Positions 50,701-64,000 of a stretch of DNA of 64,000 nucleotides are shown here, one piece after another (within the stretch, counting starts at the first letter, position 1; every line of letters starts with the position of its first letter). A program made the translations under genes and the position numbers. Location: contig NC_044498.1 in assembly GCF_902362185.1 (NCBI RefSeq), positions 39,262,536-39,326,535 of the forward strand. Direction: 5' to 3'. The notes beneath the pieces were generated by a model that ran no database searches, had not been told where the DNA came from, and was given only the letters and a program-made list of their open reading frames with translations. This DNA comes from Chanos chanos. Taxonomy: Eukaryota; Chordata; Actinopteri; Gonorynchiformes; Chanidae.

Positions 50701-53700
50701 CACATACTACGTGTGGAAGATCAAGGTCCCGAGGATTGTGCGGACATCACAGCTATTTGTTCGCCGCCTTTATGAATCAGCATTCATAGACCAGTCTCTT
50801 CTGCTGAACACCAAAATTAAGTCAATCACCACAAGAACCCAACAGAGGTAAGGGTTTTTTTTTTTGAGGGGGGGGCTTTTTTTTTTTTTTTAAATATTTG
50901 GTCAGTTCTTTACACTGTGACACTTTTGTTGAACACCGTTATTTAAAAATAATACATTCTAAGCAAAATACAACTTTTTAAAGACGTTTAAAAAGTCCTC
51001 CACAGGTAAAATTGTTTTGTGCTGAGGTAAATCAACCACATACAGAATGTGATGTGATGCGCACTAAAAAACTGGATCATATTCTATATTTCCATCTCTA
51101 GCCCTGATGAAGAGATTGAGATTGAAAACTGTGTCATCTACCTTTGTGCGACAATGTGGCACGAAACATATGATGAGATGCTTAAGATTCTCACCTCAAT
51201 GTTCAGGTAAGAGCCTTACTGTTGACCCTGTGATCAAATTATACACAACTGAAAACACAGCACTTGATGTCTGAATCAATTATAATTCATTTGTGACCGT
51301 AGATTGGACCGGTACCGAGGGGATCCAAAAGAGAACCACAAGGATTGCTTTGACTTTGAGTGTCATATATATGTTGATGATTCATTTCTGCAAGACAAAC
51401 ACTCTGGGAAAAAACTTGTCAATTCATATGTGGAAGATCTCATAAACGTTGTCATGGAGGTGTACAGGTAAACGGAAACAATGATTTATTGATCGGTCAG
51501 TAAACTCAATCCAAACGTATAATCCAATAGCATAACTGATTTATGTATGGTATTTGATCTCTCTTGAAACATTAGAGTGTTCACAAATAAAGAGCCAGAT
51601 GAAGTGACAATCTATGAAACTCCTTATGGAGGACGACTAGTGATTGTGATGCCAGAGGGAAATGTACTGTATATTCATCTCAAAGATAAACAGCTCATCA
51701 GGAACAAAAAACGGTGGTCACAGGTACAATATGTTAAGAAATATTTAATTTCTTTTAATGAGAAAGAAAATAATGCTTAAAAAATATCTTAAAGTAAGAA
51801 CACTAAAAGCCATTAAATGCATATTTTAAGAGATATGAGAGCATTAGTATAAGAGTATTAACAGCCATTAAGTGCATCATAATACATTTTTAGAGATATT
51901 AACAGACAACTATGCTAAAAAAAACACCTAATAAAATGAACTTGCATTTCAGATTATGTATTTGTACTATTTGCTGGGATGGAAAGGCTACATTGCAAAA
52001 AATCCTCAAAAAATAACAGTAAGTCATATCTCATGATCCATAACGCAGTAATTTCACATATTTTACTGTGGTTACTACTGTTAAGCAGCAGTTTAGGTTG
52101 TACTAACATGAAATGAAAGGCATTCACTTTCTTTTGGCTTAATCTCTTGTTTAACAGAGGCAGAACAATCCTTGTCGCGCCAGTCTTGTGTCCTTGGATG
52201 GAGAAACGTTCCTTTTGCCGGGCGCTGATAACGATAACAAAAGGAGACACATATCTGATGACAATACATACCTCCTGGCACTGGACGGAGACACCGACTT
52301 CCATCCCTCTGCTTTGATCTTGTTGGTTGATCGTCTTCGAATGTATGACAATGTAGGAGCTGCATGTGGCAGAATCCATCCAACAGGAATGGGTACGTCT
52401 TCACATCTATTCCAAAAAAGTCTATTCTTATGTGCATGGAAAAAAATGACAATTTATGATGAATGATTATTCACTGACACTGTGTTGCCACAGGACCAAT
52501 GGTATGGTATCAGAAGTTTGAGTATGCAGTGGGGCACTGGCTTCAGAAGACAGCTGAGCATGTGTTTGGATGTGTTTTGTGTAGCCCTGGCTGCTTCAGT
52601 CTGTTCAGAGGATCAGCTCTGATGGATGATAATATTCTAAAAAGATACACCACAAAGGCCACCAGAGCCTCAGAATATGTCCAATATGACCAAGGCAAGA
52701 TACCATGATTCTTTTTTGTACATGCCAATGATTGCATTGCCATCAAATTTGCTCCTAGAACAGGGACACGGGCTAACTTATTCTCACTTGTACAGGTGAA
52801 GACCGTTGGCTGTGCACTCTGCTCTTACAACAGGGCTGGAGGGTGGAGTACAATGCTGCGTCAGATGCCTTCACCAATGCTCCCCAAGAGTTTAAAGAGT
52901 TCTACAACCAGAGACGTCGCTGGGGACCCTCAACTCTGGCAAACACCCTTGACCTTTTGCATAGTGGAGGAGAGACAGTCAAGAAGAATAGTTCAATATC
53001 CATGCTTTATATCTTCTATCAGATCTTCACTGTTGCTTCCTCAATTCTTGGCCCAGCCTCTGTTTCACTGATGATTGCAGGTAAAATTATTTCTTTTAGC
53101 TCTACATCAACCTTGACTCCAGCTAAAGTATCGCTGTACTTTCAGTGCACAGATTTGATAAACTTTCATTTTTGTTTATTTCCGATCAATCTTATATGTT
53201 AACATGAACAATTCTGAGTTTATAAGGGAGATCCTGTGGAATTGGTCCAGTGAAAGACTTGTAAGCATTTTGAGCCCTAGAGTTTTGAATCTGGGCATTA
53301 AAACCATATTGAACAATTGTATCATGTTCATTGTACGTGATTGCCCAGAATCTATTGCTTCATTGGCAGTTTTACTTTTATTATGGTTTACCAGAACAAA
53401 GTGCCATTCCAGAGGTCATACTCTGAGATACATGGTCATCTTTTCCAAAAAGATGTGAGCTTAATTACCCTGTAACACTTTAGTATCTGTTATGTCATAA
53501 ATCCATCAAGGCCAGGTCAAAACCAAAAGATCAGATCATAGTATCAAATGAGCACACCAAGATAGGATCATCATTTACCTTAATAAAATAAATCTGTTTC
53601 ATTCTTTTCCCTCAGGTGCCTTCCAGTTTGTGTTCCAAATCCCAGGCACCCTGTCCATCATTATAGCTGTCATACCTCCAGTAATCTACATGCTAATTTG

Positions 53701-56514
53701 CTTTACGGCAAAGCCCAATTTCCAAATCACCATAGCTGCCATCCTCAGTGTGTTATACGCTTTCCTGATGACTGCATCTTTCTTTGCTATCATCGGTGAG
53801 CATTACCCATTGTACTGATTTTTTTTAAATTTCAAGTAGGTGTGTATTTTTTGTACCAAGGTTAGTTTGGGACAGCACTGTCACTATCCTCTCACTGTCC
53901 AATGATGTGTAAACAACGCAGGAACATTTTGTAATCTAGTCTTTGAAATATTTAGCTTACTGTACGTTTGTGTTTAGTTTTAATCTTTGTAGGACTTGCT
54001 GTACAATATTGTAATATCTGCTGATCTTGTAAACAGACAGATGAAAGATTCATTCTCTTATGGTTCCTAGGTGATATGGTTATGCAAGGAACATTTATCA
54101 CCCCAACTGGACTCTTCTTGGTCTCAATGGCAATCCTATACTTTGTCACAGCCATTCTTCACCCTCAGGAATTTGGTATGATTGTCTACGGTTTGATGTA
54201 TTTCATCTGCATCCCCAGTGGCTATCTCTTGCTTACCATCTATTCGCTGGTGAACATGCACATAGTCTCTTGGGGTACTCGTGAATCAAACAAGGAAAAA
54301 GAAGAGAAGAAACATGTGGGAGTTCTATGTGATCGTACTTGCAAGCTCTGTTGCTGGGATATGAAGATCCAAGTCACTCAGGAAACTGAAAATTTGGTCC
54401 TTAAACAAATCCAAGAAGCAGTCAATCCTGGTTTACAAAGCGCCCAGCAGGAGGGCAGTGATCCAGTGCAAAGTACACAGGACAGTCAGGATCTTTCTGG
54501 TGCTGGAAGACCAGCATTGGTAAACAACAAAGAAACCTTACAGAGTCCCCCACGAGAACGTTTAGACAGCAAGGCATCAGACAAATCATCTGAAGAAAGG
54601 TTTGAGTGGGTTTTTTTCCCTCAAAAAAAAAAAAAAAAAACCTCCAGATTGGTACAAATGCAAAGAAAAGGTCCTAGTGTCTGGAATACTATTTTTTTCT
54701 ATTAAAGTAGGTTTCTATCAAATAAGAAGGATGTTGTTACATTTGTGACTAAAGAGATGTTTTCTGTTAACAGTGGAATTGACAAGGGCAATGGAAGAGC
54801 AGCTCACATTGATGATTATGATGATAGTGATGAAGAAGAAGAAGATGACAATGATGATTTGGAGAACACAGAAGGGGAGAGGAGAGAGGTGGTGCCTAAA
54901 AGCGGTAAGAAATCGTTACTGACTTAATATTAAATTTGATTTGATATAGAAACAAAACATTACAGAGAGATACTGATGTCACTGTGCTAATTAATCTATT
55001 TAAAATTTTGTGAGTGTCTAACCAGTGGTATTTGTTTTACTATATTCACAGACTGGGTGGGGCCAGTGAAAACTGAATTCTTAAAGAAACTAACCTATGC
55101 AAACTTGAAGAGGAACCTGCAGGAGCAGATCAGGTACACTCTACGGAACAAGGATCAGGACGACTTGTGTGAGGATCTCGTGCTGATGCTTACAGACACA
55201 GTAAATGAAGAGCTGAAGGACAAAGTTGGCCCAGAGGATGTGGTTTCAGACAGCCAACTGGAAGAACTGCAGTATGCCCTGAATGAGGCAGCCAGGAGGA
55301 TTCTGAAAACCAACCGCAAGGAGAACCTGGAGAAGAGGGTTAAGCGAGCTATTGAGAGAACTCTTATTGCTCCACAGGTTCTAGGCCTGTCAGAGGTAAA
55401 AAAAAAAGACAGAAAGACAAAAAAAAGTGCACACATGGTATTTTTGGCGTAATTTCTACTTTAATTTCTGTTCTTGGATTGTTCTCTAAAAATGTGCTAC
55501 AGCTTAATGATGGGTTTCCAGACATTGGTGGGAGGTGGTTGGAGGTAAATATAACTAAATATGCCCACTCATTTTCCCAGGATGAACATGACTTCTGGAA
55601 AAAACTGATCAAGCGATATCTGGAACCCATTAATGATCCTAAAGCCCATCAAGAAGAAGTTACACGGGAGCTGAAGTCTCTGCGAAACAGGGTCTGTTTT
55701 CAAATATTTCAAGGCCTCCATGCCCAACTATATCTGCTCTCACCCCAACATTTTAATTGTCCACAATATAAATTATTAAATCATTTTTCCTCCTTCTCCT
55801 TTAGGCGGTATTTCTATACTTCATTCTGAATGTCTTATGGGTTGTGGCTACATTTTTCCTTCAAGCCATTGGCAACGACGTCATAAGCATCAAAATTCCA
55901 AAATATTTGCCAAATGGCACCATGTCAGGTGAATATCTGAAAGTGGAACCCCTGAGTCTGATGTTCCTCCTTTCTTTTGCGGTTCTTCTGCTCGTACAGT
56001 TCCTGGCTATGCTGTACCACAGGTATGATATCAGTCCATAACCTACTTTGAACAGTTTCCCTTCGAATTAAGAGGAATGGAAAGGATTTAACATAATCCA
56101 TGTTCAACTGACACAAATTATAGGACTCTTTACTTAGCTCTTCCAACTCCTTTTGCAGAGTATACACACTCATCCACGTGGTGTCCTACAGAAGCATAGA
56201 AAAGGATTATGCAGAGAGAAAAGAGGTAAGTAACAACTCGTCAGGGCCAAAAAAGCTGTGACTTGCCAAAGTTTGTCCTGACAGTTTTAGTTAACTAATT
56301 CCATGTGAAGGTTTAATAGGGAAAGTAAATGTAATCCAGCGTACACTGCATTATAATCTAAGAGATTTTTAACTAATGCTGCTGGACTAGGCAAAAGACT
56401 GAATGCATCTGATTTGTTTATCAATATTTACAGGATGATGATGAAGATGGAATAGTCCTTGAGAATAAGACTGCAGCCTCTCTTTCAGTCACTAATGAAG
56501 ATATACTTCTTTGA
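47711..56514 (+). CDS. chs1: chitin synthase (GT2 family, vertebrate chs1)
   Basis: Chitin synthase polymerises UDP-GlcNAc into beta-1,4 chitin and extrudes it across the membrane. Nineteen exons in phase: 47711-47757, 48544-48802, 49362-49547, 49760-50847, 51102-51206, 51303-51467, 51576-51723, 51953-52018, 52158-52392, 52494-52694, 52796-53080, 53616-53795, 54071-54599, 54774-54904, 55052-55395, 55503-55691, 55805-56022, 56159-56225, 56434-56514, giving about 1507 aa, the size of animal enzymes. Multiple N-terminal TM segments (one 1088-nt exon) precede the catalytic GT2 core. LALDGD (catalytic Asp 731/733), GAACGRIHPTG, the donor-site EDRW (835-838) and QRRRW (872-876) are all intact. The post-catalytic TM cluster ends in SWGTRE (1055-1060). 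Then come a long hydrophilic region with an acidic run, a helical region and two last TMs (exon 17). All signature residues are present, so the enzyme should be active. Exon 1 is supported by phase and donor only. Confidence 0.95.
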
Positions 56515-57026
56515 GGATATCTGTTGACAGCATTTGTAAATTAAATTGTTGTGTCAATAACCACTGATGTTAAATGTGACAGCGTCAACTAAAATTTGAA
56601 ATTATGTCTAACATTAATGTAATTTATAGTGCAGGTTTTCTTTTTTTATAGTACAAGTTTTATTGTACCAGTTATTGTATCCACCTTATGAAATACCATT
56701 ATCACTGAGGCTAGAGGGGAGTTACAATACAAAGCTTGGCGATCAATGACATTCTGGGAAAACAATTTCAAAAAATAATATTGCAGCAATTTATCAACCT
56801 GAGAACAAATGTGACTAATCGCATAAATGATTTCTACTCTTTTAACCCATCCTAAAATCACACATTTTATCCCAAAATGAAAAATAGGGACAATTCTAAA
56901 CAAGGGCAATCAGAAGCAACTGTCACGGTATTAATCTGTTTACTACGATCTATTCTATGGTCTTCTTCTTTAAAAATGACAGTAACAAGAACATGAACCA
57001 TCAGTTTTGTTCATTTATCTGAAAAG

Positions 57027-57032
57027 AATAAA
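57027..57032 (+). promoter_or_regulatory. chs1: candidate chs1 poly(A) signal
   Basis: AATAAA about 510 bp after the chs1 stop codon, followed by T-rich sequence. Confidence 0.5.
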
Positions 57033-57862
57033 TGTAATGTATTTTACACGCAGGCTTCAAAACAATTGTATGTTGTATGTCATTGTATTGTATGTCATTC
57101 AAAGTGTCAATGTCAGTACATTAATATACAGTATGTGATAAATGCTCATAAATGTGTTTGTTTGCCCTCATTTAAACAGAATTCTACACATCATTTCTGT
57201 TTCTTGCAATACAAGTTCATGTCGTGAACGACAGAAATCGAAAGTAGTCTTTGATCCCATTAACTTATAAATATTAACAATGCCAGTGAGTACCTTGGAA
57301 AAGATGACTGTTGCATGTATGCTGATTCACAGTCAGTGCAAAAGAGGCCATCCATATAGCGTGCCAACGCATCGTCTTATCGGTGGTTACAGTCCGATAA
57401 ATCACAGTGAGACATTTCCGGGATCAGTCATTGTTATAAAATCTTGCATAAAAGGGTGGGACAGGGTAAAGGTGATTCAGCTGACTCAAACTTATTGATT
57501 ATTTTATCTATACGAGATGAGCATATTTCTCGTTATGACTGTCAGTGAAATTTAGACTTCAGAGTACAAGAACAAAGTGTATTAGATTACAATTGGATTG
57601 AAAAACATACAGGGGTATAGGAGGTTAAGCCAATCCCGACTAAGAAAACAATTATTACTATTATATTACGATTAAAACACAAGATTGATACGAATAACAA
57701 AACATACAGAATGGTCTTCAAACCAAAAGCATTTTCTCCATTTACCATGTATAGGATAGCATCTTGGTTAAGAAACACCTTGTTTTTGTTTTTTTAACAA
57801 TGGGGGGAAAAAACCAATGGAAACAGAACAGGATGCAAAATAAAAGGAACTGTTTTCAAATA

Positions 57863-57868
57863 TTTATT
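57863..57868 (-). promoter_or_regulatory. mpc1: candidate mpc1 poly(A) signal
   Basis: TTTATT on the + strand gives AATAAA on the - strand. Overlapping TTTTATTG copies follow within 30 bp. Confidence 0.45.
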
Positions 57869-58970
57869 TTATTGTTCATTTTATTGTTCAGTCTGTTTTA
57901 CCCATGGAACAAATAATTACACGAGTGAAACAAACAAGAAAAACAGGAGACGTCTCTACTTCTAATGACAATGTTATTGCCACCAACATTATCTGAGGGA
58001 GACAGCAGTACAATCATTTATGGAATAAATTAATGTCTTAATAACACTTAACAATTCTGGTGCTTCATTTTAAAAAAATTCCAGTCCCTTTGTATGTAAC
58101 AGTCTGCTGATATTTTACACAGATTGTATGTACAATCAATCCAAGTCAATTATTATTATTATTATTGTACCTATGTATGATCCATGGCCACTCAACTAAA
58201 CTGTGGGAATTGATGAGTAAGTATAAATCAGTAAATATCTTTATCTTTCTTATGTGATTAGTTCAAACAACATTATTTAAACCCACTGTTTTAATAGTTC
58301 TGGTTTTCATTAAAAATCTTCTCATCTTCTGTCCATCATTTGGCCATTTTTTTCTCCATGCTATAGAACAAGAAAGAAATAAAAAATATTAAGTCCAGTT
58401 GCTGTTAATCACTGGTTTTCACTATTTGTTATATTGGAAAGGAACCATTTTTTGAAAGGACATTAGATGCCACAATCAATACAAGGCGTCATGCTTTATT
58501 GCTTACGTAGTTCCAGTTAAAATGTGTTGCTCAGTGTGATGCACAGCCAGACAAAGAACACACCCTCATGCATTACTGCATTCATTCAATTTCTACCACA
58601 TATTAAAGAAAAGACTTATGATTTGTAATTCATAATTGGATCCAAAAAAATAGTTCCTGGCACAGTACTGCAAACACTTTGGTGTTGGTGACCAAACAGA
58701 CGTTTACTTGTGATGTCACTTTACAAACTTAGATAATGGAAGTTTTGGTGAGACAGATAAGTAAGACAAACAGGTAAACACCTGATACGTACAGTTTTCA
58801 CTTAATACAAACTGCAGTGAATGTGTTTAATCTAAACAGCATTAAGGACCATAACTATCTGTGTCGACAGTTTAGATAACAGTTACATAACAATGCCTAT
58901 ATCAAAGGAAAGAAGAATTTGACAATGCTTAAAACTTGATCATACTGAGGTAGAAAGATCTTGGGTAACT

Positions 58971-59063
58971 TCAAATCAGTTTTGTATTTCTTAGGAACTG
59001 TTCGAATCAGTTTTGCATTTCTTAGGAACTGTTCGAATCAGTTTTGTGCTTCTTGTGAACTGT
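58971..59063. repeat. 31-bp tandem repeat, three copies
   Basis: The unit begins TCGAATCAGTTTTG and ends GGAACTGT. Copies start at 58971, 59002 and 59033; the first two differ at two sites and the third is more diverged. It lies in the presumed mpc1 3' UTR. Confidence 0.95.
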
Positions 59064-60088
59064 TTCTCTGAAAGTTTCAAAAATCTAACTTTCTTTTCTA
59101 ATAACTTAAAAAAAAAAGACTACACAGTGTTCTCAGAGCTTCCTTAGATTAAAAAAAAAACATTATTTATAACATACCTTTTTTTGGGTTCATTTCCATA
59201 TTTTCCATCAATGATAATATTAATAAAGTATATGAAACTGTGAAACAACACTGCCCTCTCTTATGTAAGCTAGTATAGCACTGAGTGATTCCAGGTTATG
59301 GAAATGTGCTTGAATTTAACAGCACCAACTGAACTGTTACATAACCTGATCTGTTTAATGAATGTCAAGTCCACATAAAACAACCAAATAAGTTGAGAAT
59401 ACATATTGCTTATGAATATTTCAATTTTATTCACAATAATGAAAATGTCACTGCAAAAGTGGTGTAATACCATTATGCAAGTCCCAAGCGCAAACCGTCA
59501 CTTTGATGACACAGCATAATCCCTTATACGTTGTTGATATTAAGAAAATAATACTGTTCTGAACGCATTTTCCACAGAAAAGACTGTCTGATGTCGTTAA
59601 ATGAGTCAAATGACCCACAAATGTAATTGTGTTTGGGGAAAAGTGCTCTGACCCCTGGTTAGTTTTACATTCATTTAAACCATCAGGGGGCACTACTAAT
59701 CAAGCCAAATAGCAATGCAATCCGGAATTGCTGTTCCTTGATCTGGAAACTCTTCGCCATTTTAAGTTAAATTTTGACGCTTGTAAATTTTGCATGCCCC
59801 CATACTTAACACGTAAACTCCTGGTCACCTTTGGCATGAGAGATGGTGTGTCCATCATATTAAAAACCAAGGTCACAGGGAGGAGGTAGAGGTAAAGAAA
59901 ACAAATCAAACTGGCACCGAAACACCAAATGATAAGACAACACCCAACATAAAGGATAGATGGTAGAAGATAAGAGGATAGCGATAAAAGGACAGACAGA
60001 ATGATAGAAGGGAAAGTCTCGGCCTAAAATATTTTTGATCTTTACTGGAGATTTGTTTAAAGTTTTCTTTTTTTTTTTCAGTTTCTAC

Positions 60089-61762
<1,674 letters not shown>

Positions 61763-63794
61763 TGCTGAAACTCTTTTGCTGTTAACCGGCTTGTGAAAAA
61801 TAAAACAGTTGTATGAGCTTTACAAATCTGCCAAACTGGTTATTGACGACCTCGGACGTACGACACTAAACGACTTTCGTCTCACATTTCACTTCCGGGG
61901 CACATTAGGTTTGTGACCATCAAAATAAAAGTCTTATATAGTCAACGTTGCTAAAAGATACCAGTAGTCAAATATTGAATATTTCCTGTGTATTTGGTGT
62001 AGTCTGTTATCTCAGCAATGGAGGAGCATTACGCCGTTCTCTCAGCAAAAGTTCGTTCTCTTCTGAGAAATCACATAATAGATCTTGCTCATATCTCTGG
62101 TATCAGGTGCTCCACTTTCGACTGAGATTCTGCATTCAAAGAGTGAATGGAGAATGAAGCCATTAGGTTTACTATAAGGTTTACTACTTATTGTGAGTTA
62201 ACAAACTCTGAGTTTTCACTAAACCCGCATTCTGGAATACCTCCCAAGGCCCTGTTTCAGAAAACGGGTTTAGTGAAAACTCAGAGTTAGTTAACTCAAA
62301 GCAAGTAGTAAACCTCCCAGCAAAACAAGGTTTACTACTTGCTCTGAGTTAACTAACTCAGAGTTTTCACTAAACCCGCTTTCTGAAGCACCCCCCTGGG
62401 CAGTTCTCAGGGCAGACTCTCCTTTTGTTTTGTTTTCTTTCACAGTATATACACTTGTAGAGGCTCTTGCAGGATAATATCAGGTTGAAAGGTGCATGAA
62501 CCTTGACTCATCTCTCTGTCATTTTTAGTTGCTATGAATATTCTTCACTAAGACAAAGAATAAATCATGAATGGTTATAAATCTGTCACTTCCTGGTTGT
62601 CTCTCTCCCCCTCTGCTGGTCATTCTGTTAGCTTTGTTAATACACTTACTCATCTCTTAGTTCACCTTGTTTATTAAAGCATTCGTTGCACCTGTAAGCT
62701 TCAAGAAGTCTTTTGTATTCGGTTAGTCTAGTCTTGTTCTTTTCAGTCTAAATACTCCTAATTTTCACTTCTTTGGTTGTGTGGAACTGTACCGTCAATG
62801 TGTTGGGTGTCCTTACAGTCTGAATCCTAAACCTGTAAGTTTCAAGAAGTCTTTCGTTTCATCCTGTTTATTTTTAATAAAATTGAGAAATCTGCACATG
62901 CGTCCAGGGCTTCCTTTAGTCCACCAACACACCCTTCTTCTTTATTTAGTTTTTATTATTTATTACTTCATTGCTTTAATTCAAGCATGTTATCCAGTCA
63001 TCAGATTGTCTCATCTCAATATTATTTCAAGTAGTGCCCATGATGTTACCAGATTAGTTAAAATAACAATGAGGCAGTACAATTTGTTTAACTTGAAGAT
63101 CATGGTTTTAATACACAAATTATGTTCACAAATACAAGTAACTGCATTTTTATATCAAAACAAAATTCATTCTGAATAACCTGTGTTAAAGCTGACAGAA
63201 AAGTGTACAAGTCAAGCATATCCTTTGTTTCTAATATCACAATTTCCTTTAAAAAAAAAATAAAAAAAACCTTGATTGACTTCAGCACCAATACATAGTG
63301 CATTTCAAAAGGCAGCACAGTGGTCACAACTAAAAGACTGGCTTAGAATAGAACAACCACAGAGCACACAGATAGTATCTCAGTTCTCTTTCCATGTGAA
63401 CATGATGTCGGTGTGGATGTGTAACTAGGATTAATAATCTTGATTAATAATATATTCTGGAGGTGGAGAGAAAGAGTATTTCTCAGAAAGGACAGCCAGA
63501 TCAGATAAAACATTTTTTACCTTTAGTTGTTTATATTTTGGTATAGGTCTCTCCTAATTATCAATAAAAACCATCTACCTTTGGCTCTTGTGCTGGAATT
63601 CATGGACCTAGTCTTGGTCTTTGTGTGTGTCTGACCATGTACCGAGTGTTGGTCTCCATGAAACTGACATTTTTGACTCAATTTCGAAACTACAGAAGAG
63701 TCTGATGCTTGAATGTTCCACCTCCACTTACACTGATACACCAGTCTGTTTTGTACCTCCAACTGCTGCTGTGAGCCAGTGCTTGACTCTCTGT
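61763..63794. other. mpc1 promoter side and 3' flank of the sulfotransferase gene
   Basis: The first 150 bp contain several CpGs and are likely the mpc1 promoter and 5' UTR. A palindromic repeat cluster follows at 62178-62400. From 62400 to the sulfotransferase stop codon the DNA is AT-rich and without coding exons; a 24-bp word (CCTGTAAG, then TTCAAGAAGTCTTT) occurs twice, near 62691 and 62832. Confidence 0.55.
62178..62400. mobile_element. palindromic MITE-like cluster, three related arms
   Basis: A unit of about 67-72 bp starting GGTTTACTACTT and containing CAGAGTTTTCACTAAACCCG appears forward at 62178-62244, inverted at 62247-62317, and forward at 62329-62400. The second and third arms pair almost perfectly around an 11-bp loop. 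The first arm looks like a leftover half of another copy. This is a fold-back non-autonomous element common in fish; there is no coding capacity. Confidence 0.8.
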
Positions 63795-63925
63795 TCACCA
63801 CTTACAGTAGACATCATACTTAAGTTTTGCACCTAGTTGAGTCCCTGCCAGATGCTTCTCAAAAGCAGCATCCATTTCTTCACTCTGGGACTGGCTGAAA
63901 TGGTTTTTCCAGTCTCCAATCTCCC
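63795..63925 (-). CDS. sult6b1: cytosolic sulfotransferase, terminal exon (SULT6B-like, partial)
   Basis: Cytosolic sulfotransferases transfer sulfate from PAPS to small acceptors. Only the last exon is in the window: after an acceptor it reads GEIGDWKNHF and continues to AAFEKHLAGTQLGAKLKYDV, ending about six residues later at TGA (phase 1 at its 5' edge). The RKGxxGDWKNHF motif is the conserved C-terminal PAPS-binding segment of SULT enzymes, split here so that RKG would come from the previous exon. The GTxLGAKLKY ending resembles SULT6B more than SULT1-3. The human SULT6B1 gene lies near VIT, which agrees with vit in this window. The paralogue call is tentative; the sulfotransferase call is firm. 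Confidence 0.65.
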
Positions 63926-64000
63926 CTGGATGTAGAACATACATGACACTCATTAGTCTATGTACGAGCAATATAGGCGAGTGGCAAAGGCATGAGGCAG
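63926..64000 (-). other. intron of the sulfotransferase gene
   Basis: The sequence beyond the acceptor (minus strand) shows no coding continuation within the window. Confidence 0.5.

Larger units (their letters stand above)
56515..60088. other. convergent 3' UTRs of chs1 and mpc1
   Basis: AT-rich DNA without coding exons. AATAAA at 57027-57032 (+) suits chs1, and TTTATT at 57863-57868 (AATAAA on -) suits mpc1, which would then have a 3' UTR of about 2.2 kb. A 31-bp triple tandem lies at 58971-59063 and a short TTA run near 58150. Confidence 0.6.

Noticed and set aside
55545-55580. GT..AG segment of 36 nt within chs1 exon 16, as a possible tiny intron
   Set aside because: It is in frame and open (VNITKYAHSFSQ), far below the size of vertebrate introns, and needed to keep the usual spacing between the conserved W and EHDFW of chitin synthases.

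Overview
The window is nuclear DNA of a vertebrate, almost certainly a teleost or other ray-finned fish. It is AT-rich, holds many GT/CA, GATA and TC microsatellites, and its genes are split by GT-AG introns. The proteins are vertebrate orthologues (vitrin, DDX21, an IRF, MPC1), and it carries a full-length chitin synthase, a gene kept by fishes and amphibians but absent from mammals. No bacterial operon, CRISPR array or intact autonomous transposon was seen. Exon boundaries below were read by hand from splice consensus, reading-frame phase and family conservation. No alignment or transcript data were available.

Layout, left to right: (1) last coding exon of a non-visual opsin (+, 318-770). 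(2) vitrin, vit (+, 6402-20179), 22 coding exons, LCCL domain, a very long linker of 13 symmetric exons, and two vWA domains. (3) A four-TM MS4A-like protein (+, 24006-26274). (4) A BTB protein with two C2H2 fingers (-, 27297-29805). (5) ddx21 (+, 31058-38637), a nucleolar DEAD-box helicase. (6) An IRF1/2/11-type interferon regulatory factor (-, about 39552-42664), tail-to-tail with ddx21. (7) chs1 chitin synthase (+, 47711-56514), 19 coding exons, about 1507 aa. (8) mpc1, mitochondrial pyruvate carrier subunit (-, 60089-61762), whose reading frame closes only through a 4-nt microexon. (9) Last exon of a cytosolic sulfotransferase, sult6b-like (-, 63795-63925, running off the right edge).

The genes are functionally unrelated and do not act together as one system. 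Gene pairs share intergenic space: the BTB gene and ddx21 are head-to-head over 1.25 kb, ddx21 and the IRF converge with candidate poly(A) signals about 40 bp apart, and the IRF and chs1 diverge across 5 kb of repeat-rich DNA. Mobile DNA is limited to non-autonomous DNA elements (a hAT-like MITE at 38750-38943, a 1-kb TIR element at 46235-47268, a palindromic cluster at 62178-62400) and LINE/SINE tail fragments.

The strongest unexpected signals are the mpc1 4-nt microexon, the vertebrate chitin synthase with an unusual acidic and helical C-terminal region, two GC-AG introns, and the serial symmetric exons of the vitrin linker.
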